A DNA stretch of 64,000 nucleotides, taken from positions 3,348,001 through 3,412,000 of the forward strand of contig NZ_CP155079.2 in assembly GCF_039634365.2 (NCBI RefSeq), read 5' to 3'. The position numbers and the translations under genes are program-made. The DNA is from Mucilaginibacter sp. PAMB04168 (GTDB lineage Bacteria > Bacteroidota > Bacteroidia > Sphingobacteriales > Sphingobacteriaceae). This document shows, one piece after another, positions 39,358-47,928 of the stretch; positions within the stretch are counted from its first letter, which is position 1; the number at the start of each line of letters is the position of its first letter. The notes beneath the pieces were generated by a model, which worked only from the letters and a program-made list of their open reading frames with translations, was not told where the DNA came from and did no database searches.

Positions 39358-39959
39358 CGTTGGTTGCTGGTAAGCATGCTTATTGCTACCGGTATTTTTA
39401 TTCCGTAGCCCCCCCTCTTCCATAATTACCCAAGCGCGTTACCCATCACCACATTCGGTGTCAAAACAAAAGATACCGGTTTGCTTGGTAGTGCCCATGC
39501 CATGGCTTAACACTTATTCTATTGTAATTTTCGGCACGGCAATCATTACTGTAACGCGTAAGATTTTTAAACTTGTCACAAACCTACAAGTATTGATACT
39601 GACAAACAATTAAGCACATCATGCATTGAATTTGCCTGCTACAAGTGTTCTCAATTCAAAAACCAACACAAAATACGCTGTAATTGCACCTGTTACGCAT
39701 TCTGATCAGCTAAAATTGCCATTAAGTATCTGTTAATAATGTAAAATAATTTATGACTAAGAATTAACGAACATCCTGTAGATTAATGTGTTAAATTGAT
39801 GCACTTCTCATCTGGTACATTTATAACCTGTTTTTATGCGCTTATTAAAATGCGGGCTGCTTTATTGTCTTGCATCTTTATAGCTTTGATTTTACTTTTA
39901 CTGCTTAATTTGTACCCCTATATTAGCTGTTAAGTGCACTATTTATAACTATTGGTTAA
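39358..39959. other. Intergenic region upstream of the acyltransferase/E1 locus
   Basis: 602 bp with no convincing gene. A 76-codon plus-strand ORF (39383-39613) has no protein-like features. A weak hairpin near 39368-39391 (around the palindrome AAGCATGCTT, then a T-rich stretch) may end the kinase transcript. The last ~80 bp hold the candidate promoter described separately. Confidence 0.5.
39881..39888 (+). promoter_or_regulatory. Candidate -7 promoter element for the acyltransferase/E1 locus
   Basis: TAGCTTTG matches TAnnTTTG exactly and lies 72 bp before the start codon. No well-spaced TTTG/TTG upstream element was found, so support is partial. Confidence 0.35.
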
Positions 39960-40769
39960 ATGGAATCGAGTTTAAATAAAGAGAATCCTGAAGTAAGACT
40001 ACGTGCTTTTAGAGCCATTGACGAGCCTGAAACCTGCCGACTGTTTATTGAAGGACATACGCACGTCTTAACAAGTATAGGTGTAACCAAAGTCACATCG
40101 TCAAAAGACGAATGGACCGAAAACCCGGCAGCTTTTGTAATGGTTGTTGAATCATTAGACGGGAAAAAAGTTTACGGCGGCGCACGGGTACATGTAGCCG
40201 GAGGATCGCAGCTTTTACCTATTGAACAGGCTACAGGGCGCATGGACCCGAGCATATTTGATTTAGTTTGGCACTTTGCACAACACGGAACAGGCGAATT
40301 ATGCGGCCTGTGGAACTCCCGCGAAATTGCGGGATACGGCATTGGCAGCATTTTTTTGATACGTACGGCCGTAGCTATTTCTTATCAAATTGGCATCCAA
40401 TCGCTTTTTGCGTTGTGCGCACCTTATACCATCCCCCCTGGTGAGGCCGTAGGCATGGAAATTGAACCTACCGTTGGTAATAATGGTACATTTTATTATC
40501 CTAAACTAGACCTCGTAGCCACTACAATGGTATTAAAAGATGTACCTACGCTAGCCAGAGCTTATGAGGAAGACAAGGCAGCGATTCTTAAAATAAGGGA
40601 AAACCTGAATATTATCCGCACCGAAGTACTCAGAAAAAAGGAGATTACTATCCATTACGAAATTGAAATACCAAATTTACAGCAGTGGGATTTAAGCTCC
40701 GTTATAGCCAACGCTCAAAAAACCTATTCGCAGATTAAACTTAATGACGACGATCCGGAGATTTTGTAG
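39960..40769 (+). CDS. Acyltransferase-like protein (LuxI/FeeM/GNAT resemblance)
   Basis: 269 residues, not a confidently named family. The layout resembles the GNAT-related fold of acyl-homoserine-lactone and N-acyl amino acid synthases: strand VYGGARVHVA at about 71-80, a conserved-looking GELCGLWNSREIAGYGIGSI at about 112-131 followed by a helix LIRTAVAISYQIG, then the strand SLFALCAPYT. The REIAGYGIG piece could form the acyl-CoA/pantetheine-binding turn. The C-terminal ~70 residues are helical and charged. It precedes an E1/nitroreductase fusion by 95 bp and a set of sensor kinases on the same strand. The role as a signal or metabolite synthase is an inference from fold-like motifs and context. 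Confidence 0.5.
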   Translation: MESSLNKENPEVRLRAFRAIDEPETCRLFIEGHTHVLTSIGVTKVTSSKDEWTENPAAFVMVVESLDGKKVYGGARVHVAGGSQLLPIEQATGRMDPSIFDLVWHFAQHGTGELCGLWNSREIAGYGIGSIFLIRTAVAISYQIGIQSLFALCAPYTIPPGEAVGMEIEPTVGNNGTFYYPKLDLVATTMVLKDVPTLARAYEEDKAAILKIRENLNIIRTEVLRKKEITIHYEIEIPNLQQWDLSSVIANAQKTYSQIKLNDDDPEIL

Positions 40770-40799
40770 TTGAACGGCCAGTAATAAACAGCAACACGA

Positions 40800-40821
40800 T
40801 TAACAATTTGCCGATTGTTAA
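40800..40821 (+). other. Hairpin between the acyltransferase-like and E1/nitroreductase genes
   Basis: 8-bp inverted repeat (40800-40807 with 40814-40821, TTAACAAT/ATTGTTAA, 6-nt loop) followed by the palindrome AAAACGTTTT. Too AT-rich and without a proper U-run for a clear terminator. Confidence 0.4.
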
Positions 40822-40864
40822 AACGTTTTCCTGGTAGCAGTCGTATAATGGCTCTACGTTTATT

Positions 40865-43174
40865 ATGATCAACAACTACTCCACACTCTACACATCTCCT
40901 GAAGACAACCTGGTCTATCAGCCTCAATTTTTTAATTGTGCTTACGAGGATCAAAAATCACAGCTTAATGACCTGCTGGCACAAGGCAGGGTTTTACGCA
41001 TACACGACTCCATCCAAACCCAGCTTCAAGAGCTTATAAAAAGCAGGAACCCCGCAGCGAAGATCGGTCCGGATGATTATAGAAATTTAATTGAGGCGCA
41101 TTTAGCAGGCCGACCTTTGGAAGATTACGGACTATGGGTTTTTTATCCCTGGAGCCGAAGCCTGGTGCATTTAGTTGAAGAAGAAGAGTTTATTGAAGTA
41201 AGAACTAACCGGAACCAGCTCAAAATTACCCAGCAGGAGCAGCAGCAGTTAAGAGAGAAAAAGATCGGCATAGTCGGTCTGTCGGTCGGTCAGTCTATTG
41301 CACTAACGTTAGCTATGGAGCGTACCTGCGGCGAATTACGGCTTGCAGATTTTGATACGGCAGAATTAAGTAATCTTAATCGCCTGCGTACCGGCGTTCA
41401 TAATATGGGTTTAAATAAAACCGTTATTGCCGCACGTGAAATTGCAGAGATAGACCCATTCCTAAAGGTAAAGCTTTTTCACGAAGGGTTACATCAAGGT
41501 AATATTGACGCTTTTTTTACCGGCGATGGCAAGCTTGACCTTTTCATTGAAGTATGCGATGGGCTAGACATTAAAATAGAAAGCCGCTTTAAAGCGCGTG
41601 AACTGAACATACCGGTGGTAATGGATACGAACGACCGCGGCATGCTGGATGTGGAGCGCTTTGACCTGGAACCTGACCGCCCTATCCTCCATGGTTTAAC
41701 CGAGGGCTTAGATCCCAATAATATAAAAAGCCTCTCAAACGAGGACAAAATACCTTACATTTTAAAAATGGTAGGTGCCGAAACCATATCAACCCGTATG
41801 AAGGTTTCAATGATGGAGGTACAGCAATCCATTAACACATGGCCTCAGCTGGCATCATCGGTGGTATTGGGTGGTGCACTTACAACAGATGTTTGCCGCC
41901 GTATCTTGTTAAATGAATTTCATGAGTCGGGCCGTTATTATGTTGATCTGGAGGAATTGGTAGCCGATAAAAAAACTGCATCACCAGCTTATGTACGCAG
42001 TAACCCTTTTACACCCCTTGCAGTTGGTGAGATGAAACTGCTGGCTCAGCAAACGCCGGCAACTTATCATAATGCGCAAGCTATTAAGCCTGATGCTCAC
42101 ACTATAGAAACTTTGGTGCAGGCCGCCTGTGCTGCTCCCTCAACGGGGAACGACCAGCCATGGAAGTGGCTTTACACCAACGGAACATTGTTTTTGTACC
42201 ACGATGAACACCGCTCCTACTCCTTTGGCGATTTTAGGAAGATGGCTTCATTTATTAGTTTCGGTGCCGCTTATGAGAATTTAAACATTCAGGCACTCAG
42301 CATGGGTTTGCAGCCTCATCTTCATTTCATGCCCAATAACAACAGTGAGCGGCTGGTAGCCGCCATTAGCTTCGGACCTGCCATTAACGAGCAACAGGCG
42401 GACCTGCTGACACCGCTGCAAGGCAGTATTTTTACAAGGCACACCAACCGTAACCTTGCCGGCCGTGTAGAACTGCAGCAGCCCATCTTCGATCAATTAT
42501 CACTACTAACCGAATCTATCCCTGGTGCAAAGCTGCATTGCTTTACCGAAGCCGATACCCTACGCGAGCTTGGGGAAATTATAGGGGCCTGTGATCGGAT
42601 ACGTTTACTGAACAAAGAAGGCCACCATGATTTTGTACACCACGAAATGCGCTGGACAAGTGAAGATGCCGAAGCCACAAAAGATGGCATTGATGTTAAG
42701 ACGTTAGGATTGAGCAACTCGCAGCTTGCTGCATTAGGCGTTATTAAAGGCGCAGAGGTTGTGCAATCCATTAATGATTTTGGTGGTGGCAAGGCACTGG
42801 ATATGCTGGCAACCCGTACAGTAGCGGCAGCATCAGCCCTTTGTTTTATTACGCTACCGCAACACGGCCTGCAAAGCTTTTTTGATGGTGGCCGGGCTAT
42901 GGAGCGTTTTTGGCTGGCTGCTACCCAACTCAACATAGCTGTACATCCGGTTATATCCCCATTATATATTTTCCCGAGGATAGTATATGGTAATGGCGAA
43001 GGCTTGAGTGAGCAAAACCAGCAGGAACTACAACAACTAAGGGAGCGCTTTATAGCGCTAACCGGTATAGACAATAACCAGGCCGAGGTATTTTTAACAA
43101 AAATAGCTATTGCGAACGAACCAGATTTAAAGAGTTTCAGACTGCCTATTCATCAAACTCTTTTTATTGATTAA
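40865..43174 (+). CDS. Rv1355c-like fusion: E1/ThiF adenylation domain plus nitroreductase domain
   Basis: 769 residues. After a ~125-residue N-terminal region comes an E1-like (ThiF/MoeB) Rossmann domain at about 130-390: GIVGLSVGQS at 135-144, ADFDTAELSNLNRL at 161-174. A nitroreductase-family flavin domain occupies about 410-760 (LVQAACAAPSTGNDQPWKW). The same pairing occurs in the mycobacterial protein Rv1355c (annotated MoeY). E1 domains adenylate a carboxylate; nitroreductase domains use FMN for redox steps, and in RiPP pathways the two activities cooperate on azoline/azole rings. No CxxC pair is present, so the usual E1 zinc site seems absent. It lies between an acyltransferase-like gene and sensor kinase genes. 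Substrate unknown. Confidence 0.85.
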   Translation: MINNYSTLYTSPEDNLVYQPQFFNCAYEDQKSQLNDLLAQGRVLRIHDSIQTQLQELIKSRNPAAKIGPDDYRNLIEAHLAGRPLEDYGLWVFYPWSRSLVHLVEEEEFIEVRTNRNQLKITQQEQQQLREKKIGIVGLSVGQSIALTLAMERTCGELRLADFDTAELSNLNRLRTGVHNMGLNKTVIAAREIAEIDPFLKVKLFHEGLHQGNIDAFFTGDGKLDLFIEVCDGLDIKIESRFKARELNIPVVMDTNDRGMLDVERFDLEPDRPILHGLTEGLDPNNIKSLSNEDKIPYILKMVGAETISTRMKVSMMEVQQSINTWPQLASSVVLGGALTTDVCRRILLNEFHESGRYYVDLEELVADKKTASPAYVRSNPFTPLAVGEMKLLAQQTPATYHNAQAIKPDAHTIETLVQAACAAPSTGNDQPWKWLYTNGTLFLYHDEHRSYSFGDFRKMASFISFGAAYENLNIQALSMGLQPHLHFMPNNNSERLVAAISFGPAINEQQADLLTPLQGSIFTRHTNRNLAGRVELQQPIFDQLSLLTESIPGAKLHCFTEADTLRELGEIIGACDRIRLLNKEGHHDFVHHEMRWTSEDAEATKDGIDVKTLGLSNSQLAALGVIKGAEVVQSINDFGGGKALDMLATRTVAAASALCFITLPQHGLQSFFDGGRAMERFWLAATQLNIAVHPVISPLYIFPRIVYGNGEGLSEQNQQELQQLRERFIALTGIDNNQAEVFLTKIAIANEPDLKSFRLPIHQTLFID

Positions 43175-43191
43175 TTGCACCAAATACAGCA

Positions 43192-45366
43192 ATGAATACA
43201 GATATACGTGTTAAGCTTATCAGATACATCTGCGTTTTAATATTGGCACATGTAGCTTTTGTGCATAAAGCGGTAGCGCAGCAGCCGGTAATTTACAAAA
43301 ACGGTGGTAATGTAGTGCTTGGAGAGCATGTTGCGATATTGGAGGATTCTACCAACCGTTTAACCATCAACGAGGTATTAACAAATAAAAACTTTGCAGC
43401 TTCTGGCAATGAAGTCCCTAACCTTAAGTTAAGTAAGTCGAGTTTCTGGTTACGGTTTTCTATCAAAAATCAATCAGCGTACAATCACCTCTTACTGTCG
43501 CTAGAGTATCCTACGTTGAGTGTGTGTGATTTTTACCATCCTGAAAATCACACCTATAAACTTACGCGGTTCACAGACACATCAGGGTTCTATAAAAGGA
43601 AATACAAACATCAGGATTTTATTTTCGACATCAATTTGCCAAAAGACAGCGCGGCCACTTACTACATTAAAGTAGAAAGCAGCGAGCAGATGATATTGCC
43701 ATTAATTTTAAGCACCGAGCAGCAAACAGCCGAATCTTTATTGGCTAAGAACCTCTTTTGGGGTATCCTGATAGGACTTATACTAGTGATGATATTGTAC
43801 AATTTGTTTGTCTATCTGTCTACCAAAGATGTAAGCTACCTGTATTACGTTTTGTATACAACCTTTATTGGCCTTACCCAAACTACCTTATCGGGCTATA
43901 CTTTTCATTACTTGTTTTACAACCACCCCTGGCTTTTCAAAAAAGCGATAGTTGTTTTTCCGGGCCTTGCCGGTGTGGCAGCCGTATTGTTTGTAAGCAA
44001 GTTCTTGCATACCAAGCAGCGCACGCCCAAGCTTCATAAATTTTTGGGTGTCGTAATAATTCTTTACAGCACTGCCATCGTTTTAAGACTGCTTGGGTAC
44101 AATCACGCCAGTTATCGGATGATTGACATTTCTGCTTTATGCGTTACAGGCAGTATATATGCGGCAGCCTTAATCACATCCGCGCAGGGATATCGTCCGG
44201 CTCGCTTTTTCCTGCTGGCCTGGACTATATTTTTGGGTGGTCTGGTGCTGTTCGTGCTGCGCAATCTGGGCGTGTTACCGTACAATGTATACACCAATTA
44301 TACTATGCAGGTGGGTACCGCATTCGAGATTACGCTGCTTTCTTTAGCACTCGCCGATAAGATCAATATTTTCAAAGCCGAAAAAGAAAAATCGCAGGAA
44401 GAGACGCTATTAGCGGTAAAGGAAAACGAACGCATTGTACGCGAGCAAAATGTAGTATTAGAAGCACGGGTAAGCGAACGCACCCTGGAGCTCCGGCAAT
44501 CGAACCAAGAGCTCAACCAAACCCTGGAAGAACTGAAACAAGCACAAACCCAGTTAGTTGAAGCCGAAAAAATGGCCTCACTTGGTCAGTTAACGGCGGG
44601 CATTGCGCACGAGATCAACAACCCTATCAACTTTGTCACATCCAACATCAACCCTTTAAGGCGCGATATTGAAATGGTATTGGATACGCTGAAAACAGTT
44701 GAGGAAATTGGCATATCAGAATTACCCATAGCTGAAAAACAAAAGCAGATACAGGATTACAAAGACGAGTTGGATTTTGATTACCTGACGCTTGAGATCA
44801 ACCACCTGATGAAAGGAATTACGGAGGGTGCCAACCGCACTGCCGAAATTGTTAAAGGTCTCCGAATTTTTTCGCGCCTGGATGAAGACGACCTGAAGCG
44901 TGCAGATGTTAATGAGGGTCTTGATTCGACACTGGTTATTGCCAACAATTTAATAGGAAAAATAAGGGTTGAAAAACAGTACGGTGACTTGCCGTTTATT
45001 GAATGCTATGCCGGTAAGCTAAACCAGGTATTCCTTAATATCATTTCAAACGCAGTTTATGCGGTGAAGAAAAGATTTGGAGACAGTGCAGATGGCAAGT
45101 TAGAAATCATTACTACACACGATCAGCAAAATGTTTACATCAAGATAAAAGACAATGGTACCGGCATGAGCGTTGAAACACAACGAAAAATGTTTGATCC
45201 GTTTTTTACCACAAAAGACGTAGGCGAAGGCACTGGTTTGGGTATGTCTATTGCCTATAACACCATTAAAAAGCATCAGGGACAAATACGGGTTGAGAGT
45301 GTTTTGAATGAGGGCACAGAGTTTACACTGGTTATACCAATAAATTTTGATCCGAGACAAACCTAA
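43192..45366 (+). CDS. 7TM-DISM sensor histidine kinase
   Basis: 724 residues. Signal peptide at about 1-29 (ending VAQQ), an extracytoplasmic DISM beta-sandwich domain at about 40-170 (SKSSFWLRFSIKN), a seven-helix membrane domain at about 185-395 (LFWGILIGLILVMILYNLFV, YLYYVLYTTFIGLTQTTL), a coiled coil at about 400-455, HisKA at about 462-540 (GQLTAGIAHEINNPINFV) and an ATPase domain at about 590-718 (NIISNAVYAVKK, GEGTGLGMSIAYNTIKKHQG). Such receptors detect small extracellular ligands. The gene starts 17 bp after the E1/nitroreductase stop, so it is co-transcribed and may sense that pathway's product. Receiver proteins follow directly. Confidence 0.92.
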   Translation: MNTDIRVKLIRYICVLILAHVAFVHKAVAQQPVIYKNGGNVVLGEHVAILEDSTNRLTINEVLTNKNFAASGNEVPNLKLSKSSFWLRFSIKNQSAYNHLLLSLEYPTLSVCDFYHPENHTYKLTRFTDTSGFYKRKYKHQDFIFDINLPKDSAATYYIKVESSEQMILPLILSTEQQTAESLLAKNLFWGILIGLILVMILYNLFVYLSTKDVSYLYYVLYTTFIGLTQTTLSGYTFHYLFYNHPWLFKKAIVVFPGLAGVAAVLFVSKFLHTKQRTPKLHKFLGVVIILYSTAIVLRLLGYNHASYRMIDISALCVTGSIYAAALITSAQGYRPARFFLLAWTIFLGGLVLFVLRNLGVLPYNVYTNYTMQVGTAFEITLLSLALADKINIFKAEKEKSQEETLLAVKENERIVREQNVVLEARVSERTLELRQSNQELNQTLEELKQAQTQLVEAEKMASLGQLTAGIAHEINNPINFVTSNINPLRRDIEMVLDTLKTVEEIGISELPIAEKQKQIQDYKDELDFDYLTLEINHLMKGITEGANRTAEIVKGLRIFSRLDEDDLKRADVNEGLDSTLVIANNLIGKIRVEKQYGDLPFIECYAGKLNQVFLNIISNAVYAVKKRFGDSADGKLEIITTHDQQNVYIKIKDNGTGMSVETQRKMFDPFFTTKDVGEGTGLGMSIAYNTIKKHQGQIRVESVLNEGTEFTLVIPINFDPRQT

Positions 45367-45427
45367 TGTAAACTATATTCGTACAAAGAGGTTATTTATA
45401 ATAATATAGCCTTCTTCCCTACGATAT

Positions 45428-45435
45428 TATCTTTC
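45428..45435 (+). promoter_or_regulatory. Weak candidate -7 element before the REC-kinase gene
   Basis: TATCTTTC is one base from TAnnTTTG and lies 18 bp before the TTG start. The same octamer precedes pfkA at 47827. It could give the REC genes a separate promoter within the 87-bp gap. Confidence 0.25.
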
Positions 45436-45453
45436 AATAAAATTTCTCAGGCA

Positions 45454-46548
45454 TTGATCCCGAATTCAGAAAAAATTAAGATTTTGTACATCGACGATGA
45501 GCAGGATAACCTTGTTGGTTTCAAAGCATCGCTACGTATGAGCTATCAGGTGTTTACCACTGTTGATGTAAAATTGGCGGCAGGTATTCTTGATAAAAAT
45601 CCAGACATCAGGGTCATATTTTGTGATCAACGGATGCCCGGAATGACTGGTGTAGAGTTTTTTGAGAGTATCAGACCTACTCACCCCCATCCTATCCGCA
45701 TCCTCTTAACCGCTTACACGGATGTCGACTCCATTATTAATGCCATTAATAAAGGCAATATATTCAGGTACTTAAACAAACCGTGGAATGAGGCCGACTT
45801 ACTTTCGGCTATTGAAGAGGCTAACAAGTTTTACCTGGCCAGCTCAATGCTCTCGGTAAAGAACGAGGAACTCAATACCGCTTATAATGAACTGAATAAG
45901 TTTGCTTATAGCGTGAGTCATGACATCAGGGGCCCAATAGCGGGTTTGTTAGGTGCCATTAATGTGGTGCGGGAGATTGACAGTATCGATGAAATGAAGG
46001 AGATGCTGGTATTGATGGAAAAATCCTTAAAGAAACTGGATACGTACATTGTAAGTATGCACGACTATTATGCGATTCAGAGAGGAGAGCTTAAATTAAA
46101 GGATGTTGACTTTAAATTATTAGTAGAAGAACTACAGGCATTTTATAACGTCATTTCAACTTTAGATAATATAGATTTTAAAGTTACCGTAAACCAAAGC
46201 GAGCCGTTTAGAAGTGATGACAGACCATTGAAGCTTATTTTAAATAATCTTCTTTCCAATGCCTTTAAGTACCAGGATAAGAACAAGACAGAAAAAGCGG
46301 TAAATTTACATATCGAAGTTAAAAAAGGGGTAGCCACTATAACCATTATGGATACCGGAATTGGTATATTAGGCAACCATATAGGAGAAATATTCAACTT
46401 ATTCTATCGTGCAACTGCACAAGGGTCAGGATCGGGCTTTGGCTTATATAATGCTAAAAGCGCCTTGTTAAAATTAAATGGGCATATAGAAGTTAATTCG
46501 ATTATGGATAAGGGCACTACATTTAAGGTTGTTATCCCCTCAATTTAA
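45454..46548 (+). CDS. Response regulator-histidine kinase hybrid (REC-HisKA-HATPase)
   Basis: 364 residues, starting at TTG; the receiver begins almost at once (KIKILYIDDEQDN), so no later start is possible and no in-frame ATG precedes it. Receiver at about 8-125 with phosphoacceptor in FCDQRMPGMTG and the Lys in NKPWNEADL; then HisKA at about 145-215 (KFAYSVSHDIRGPIAGL) and an ATPase domain at about 250-362 (NLLSNAFKYQDKNK, GSGFGLYNAK). No membrane segment: a cytosolic relay protein. It lies between the 7TM-DISM kinase and a single-domain REC protein (gap of 5 bp to the latter), which suggests a multi-step phosphorelay. Confidence 0.9.
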   Translation: MIPNSEKIKILYIDDEQDNLVGFKASLRMSYQVFTTVDVKLAAGILDKNPDIRVIFCDQRMPGMTGVEFFESIRPTHPHPIRILLTAYTDVDSIINAINKGNIFRYLNKPWNEADLLSAIEEANKFYLASSMLSVKNEELNTAYNELNKFAYSVSHDIRGPIAGLLGAINVVREIDSIDEMKEMLVLMEKSLKKLDTYIVSMHDYYAIQRGELKLKDVDFKLLVEELQAFYNVISTLDNIDFKVTVNQSEPFRSDDRPLKLILNNLLSNAFKYQDKNKTEKAVNLHIEVKKGVATITIMDTGIGILGNHIGEIFNLFYRATAQGSGSGFGLYNAKSALLKLNGHIEVNSIMDKGTTFKVVIPSI

Positions 46549-46553
46549 TCGGC

Positions 46554-46955
46554 ATGAAACCAGCATTCATAATTATTGATGATAGTGAACTTGATTGCTT
46601 CATTATTCAGAAAATAATTCAGCACATAGATAGCAACTTCAACTTTAAAATATACCGTAGTGCCCAAAAAGCATTAGATGCCCTTAAAAAAGTTACCGAA
46701 GAGGATTATGTGTTTGGACTGATTGTGCTGGATATTAATATGCCGATGATGAATGGATTTGAATTTATTGAAGCATTTGAAAAGCTTCCTTCCGACATAA
46801 AGGATAAGTATAGGATCGTTGTCCTTTCCAGCACTAGAAATCCTGGCGATATAGCCAGGCTTTCAAGTTATAAATCTGTAGAAAGCTTTATCGACAAACC
46901 CATTACTAAAGAAAAACTTTACGCACTTTTGGCGCGAACCGACGTCGAAGCCTAA
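46554..46955 (+). CDS. Single-domain response regulator (CheY-like REC)
   Basis: 133 residues, a receiver domain only. The acidic pocket is in FIIIDDSELD, the phosphoacceptor is the Asp in IVLDINMPMMNG, the Thr/Ser is in VLSSTRN and the Lys in IDKPITKEKL. With no output domain it probably acts as a phosphate shuttle or by protein contact. It starts 5 bp after the REC-kinase stop, clearly in the same operon, and ends 3 bp from the stop of a convergent receiver gene. Confidence 0.93.
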   Translation: MKPAFIIIDDSELDCFIIQKIIQHIDSNFNFKIYRSAQKALDALKKVTEEDYVFGLIVLDINMPMMNGFEFIEAFEKLPSDIKDKYRIVVLSSTRNPGDIARLSSYKSVESFIDKPITKEKLYALLARTDVEA

Positions 46956-46958
46956 TGC

Positions 46959-47423
46959 TTAAGACAGCAGTTTCTGCCTTAGTAAAAACTCCAGCTGGTT
47001 GTTAGAATCTTCAAGCTTCTCGTTCATTTCCTTTAGCTGATCGTTCTCCAGATATTTTTCGTAAGCACGATTGATTGTCATATCCAGTTCTTCCTCATTC
47101 CAGGGCTTTGCTAAATAATGAAATATCTTGCCCTTGTTTACCGCATCTACTACCGCTCCCATATCGGCATAACCGGTTAAAAGAATGCGCATAGGTGCCG
47201 GATAAATTTCTAACACTTTCTCTAAAAACTCAACGCCGGTCATTTCGGGCATACGCTGATCGGTTATGATGATTTGAATTTTACGCGCCGCAAGTATTTT
47301 CAAGGCTTCGTCACCGCTAATGGCAGTCCAAACCTGGTACTTTATTCTAAAGGTCGCTTTAAAGGAAAACAAATTATTTTCCTCATCATCTACATATAAT
47401 ACTGAAATTTTTTCGGACGACAT
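46959..47423 (-). CDS. Response regulator with receiver domain and coiled-coil tail
   Basis: 154 residues. The receiver (about 5-125) is closely related to that of the REC-kinase encoded nearby: both share YxVDDE/YIDDE, DQRMPxMTGVEF, RILLT and a KPWNE motif at the conserved Lys. The last ~25 residues (LKEMNEKLEDSNNQLEFLLR) form a coiled coil and there is no DNA-binding or enzymatic output domain. It is convergent with the phosphorelay operon with 3 bp between stops. A full consensus promoter match lies just upstream. Probably another partner in the same relay; this is inferred from similarity and location. Confidence 0.9.
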   Translation of the reverse strand: MSSEKISVLYVDDEENNLFSFKATFRIKYQVWTAISGDEALKILAARKIQIIITDQRMPEMTGVEFLEKVLEIYPAPMRILLTGYADMGAVVDAVNKGKIFHYLAKPWNEEELDMTINRAYEKYLENDQLKEMNEKLEDSNNQLEFLLRQKLLS

Positions 47424-47442
47424 AACACGTATAAATTCAAAG

Positions 47443-47473
47443 CAAAGTTAAAGTAACTTAATAAAACCCCAAA
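47443..47473 (-). promoter_or_regulatory. Promoter of the REC/coiled-coil gene
   Basis: On the minus strand TTTG (47473-47470), 19 nt, then TAACTTTG (47450-47443): an exact fit to the Bacteroidota consensus TTTG-N19-TAnnTTTG. It ends 20 bp before the start codon, so the 5' leader is very short. Confidence 0.65.
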
Positions 47474-47826
47474 CATTCATTTGATAAGATGTAAGTGGTA
47501 TCGGTTTTGAAACTGTTGTAAGCTTACTAATTGGTTATCATAAAGATAGCAAAGACAGTGCTGTTTACAAAAAGTAGTTTTCAACTTTTCTTATTAAGAT
47601 TACATCTGCTTACGTGTTTTAGTTAAAATATGTTATAGGCCAGAGCGCATATTTGGTGCTTTGTAGCATAACTTTTAAGGGTTTATTATAGAAGTAAGTG
47701 ACAAGATATTTTACCGCCATTGCGGCCTGCACATTGTTGCGTTGGTTATTTACCGCACTGTTTACTTACGTTTATACATAAAAATATTTTTTCAAATCTA
47801 AGTGTCAGGTATACACTAAGATTTCC

Positions 47827-47834
47827 TATCTTTC
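47827..47834 (+). promoter_or_regulatory. Candidate -7 promoter element for pfkA
   Basis: TATCTTTC, one base off TAnnTTTG, 95 bp before the start. No clear upstream TTTG at the right spacing. Confidence 0.3.
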
Positions 47835-47928
47835 GCCGGTGCACAGAGCATGGCTGGTTTTCAAAGCAACAGGTCCAATGCATAAGTTTTGCAGGGGCCA
47901 TTAAGCCGCCAATTTTAAGAACAGTAAA

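Larger units (their letters stand above)
47424..47928. other. Divergent intergenic region between receiver gene and pfkA
   Basis: 505 bp. It holds the receiver gene's promoter at one end and the likely pfkA promoter at the other. An 8-bp inverted repeat (AGATGTAA near 47487, TTACATCT near 47602) spans the middle; its meaning is unclear. No gene is supported. Confidence 0.5.

Noticed and set aside
39383..39613. 76-codon ORF in the 602-bp gap after the membrane kinase
   Set aside because: No recognisable motif, start region or neighbours supporting translation.
42493..43074. 193-codon ORF on the minus strand
   Set aside because: Lies entirely antisense to the nitroreductase half of a clear gene; its low-complexity Ser/Ala/Pro composition is typical of a shadow frame.
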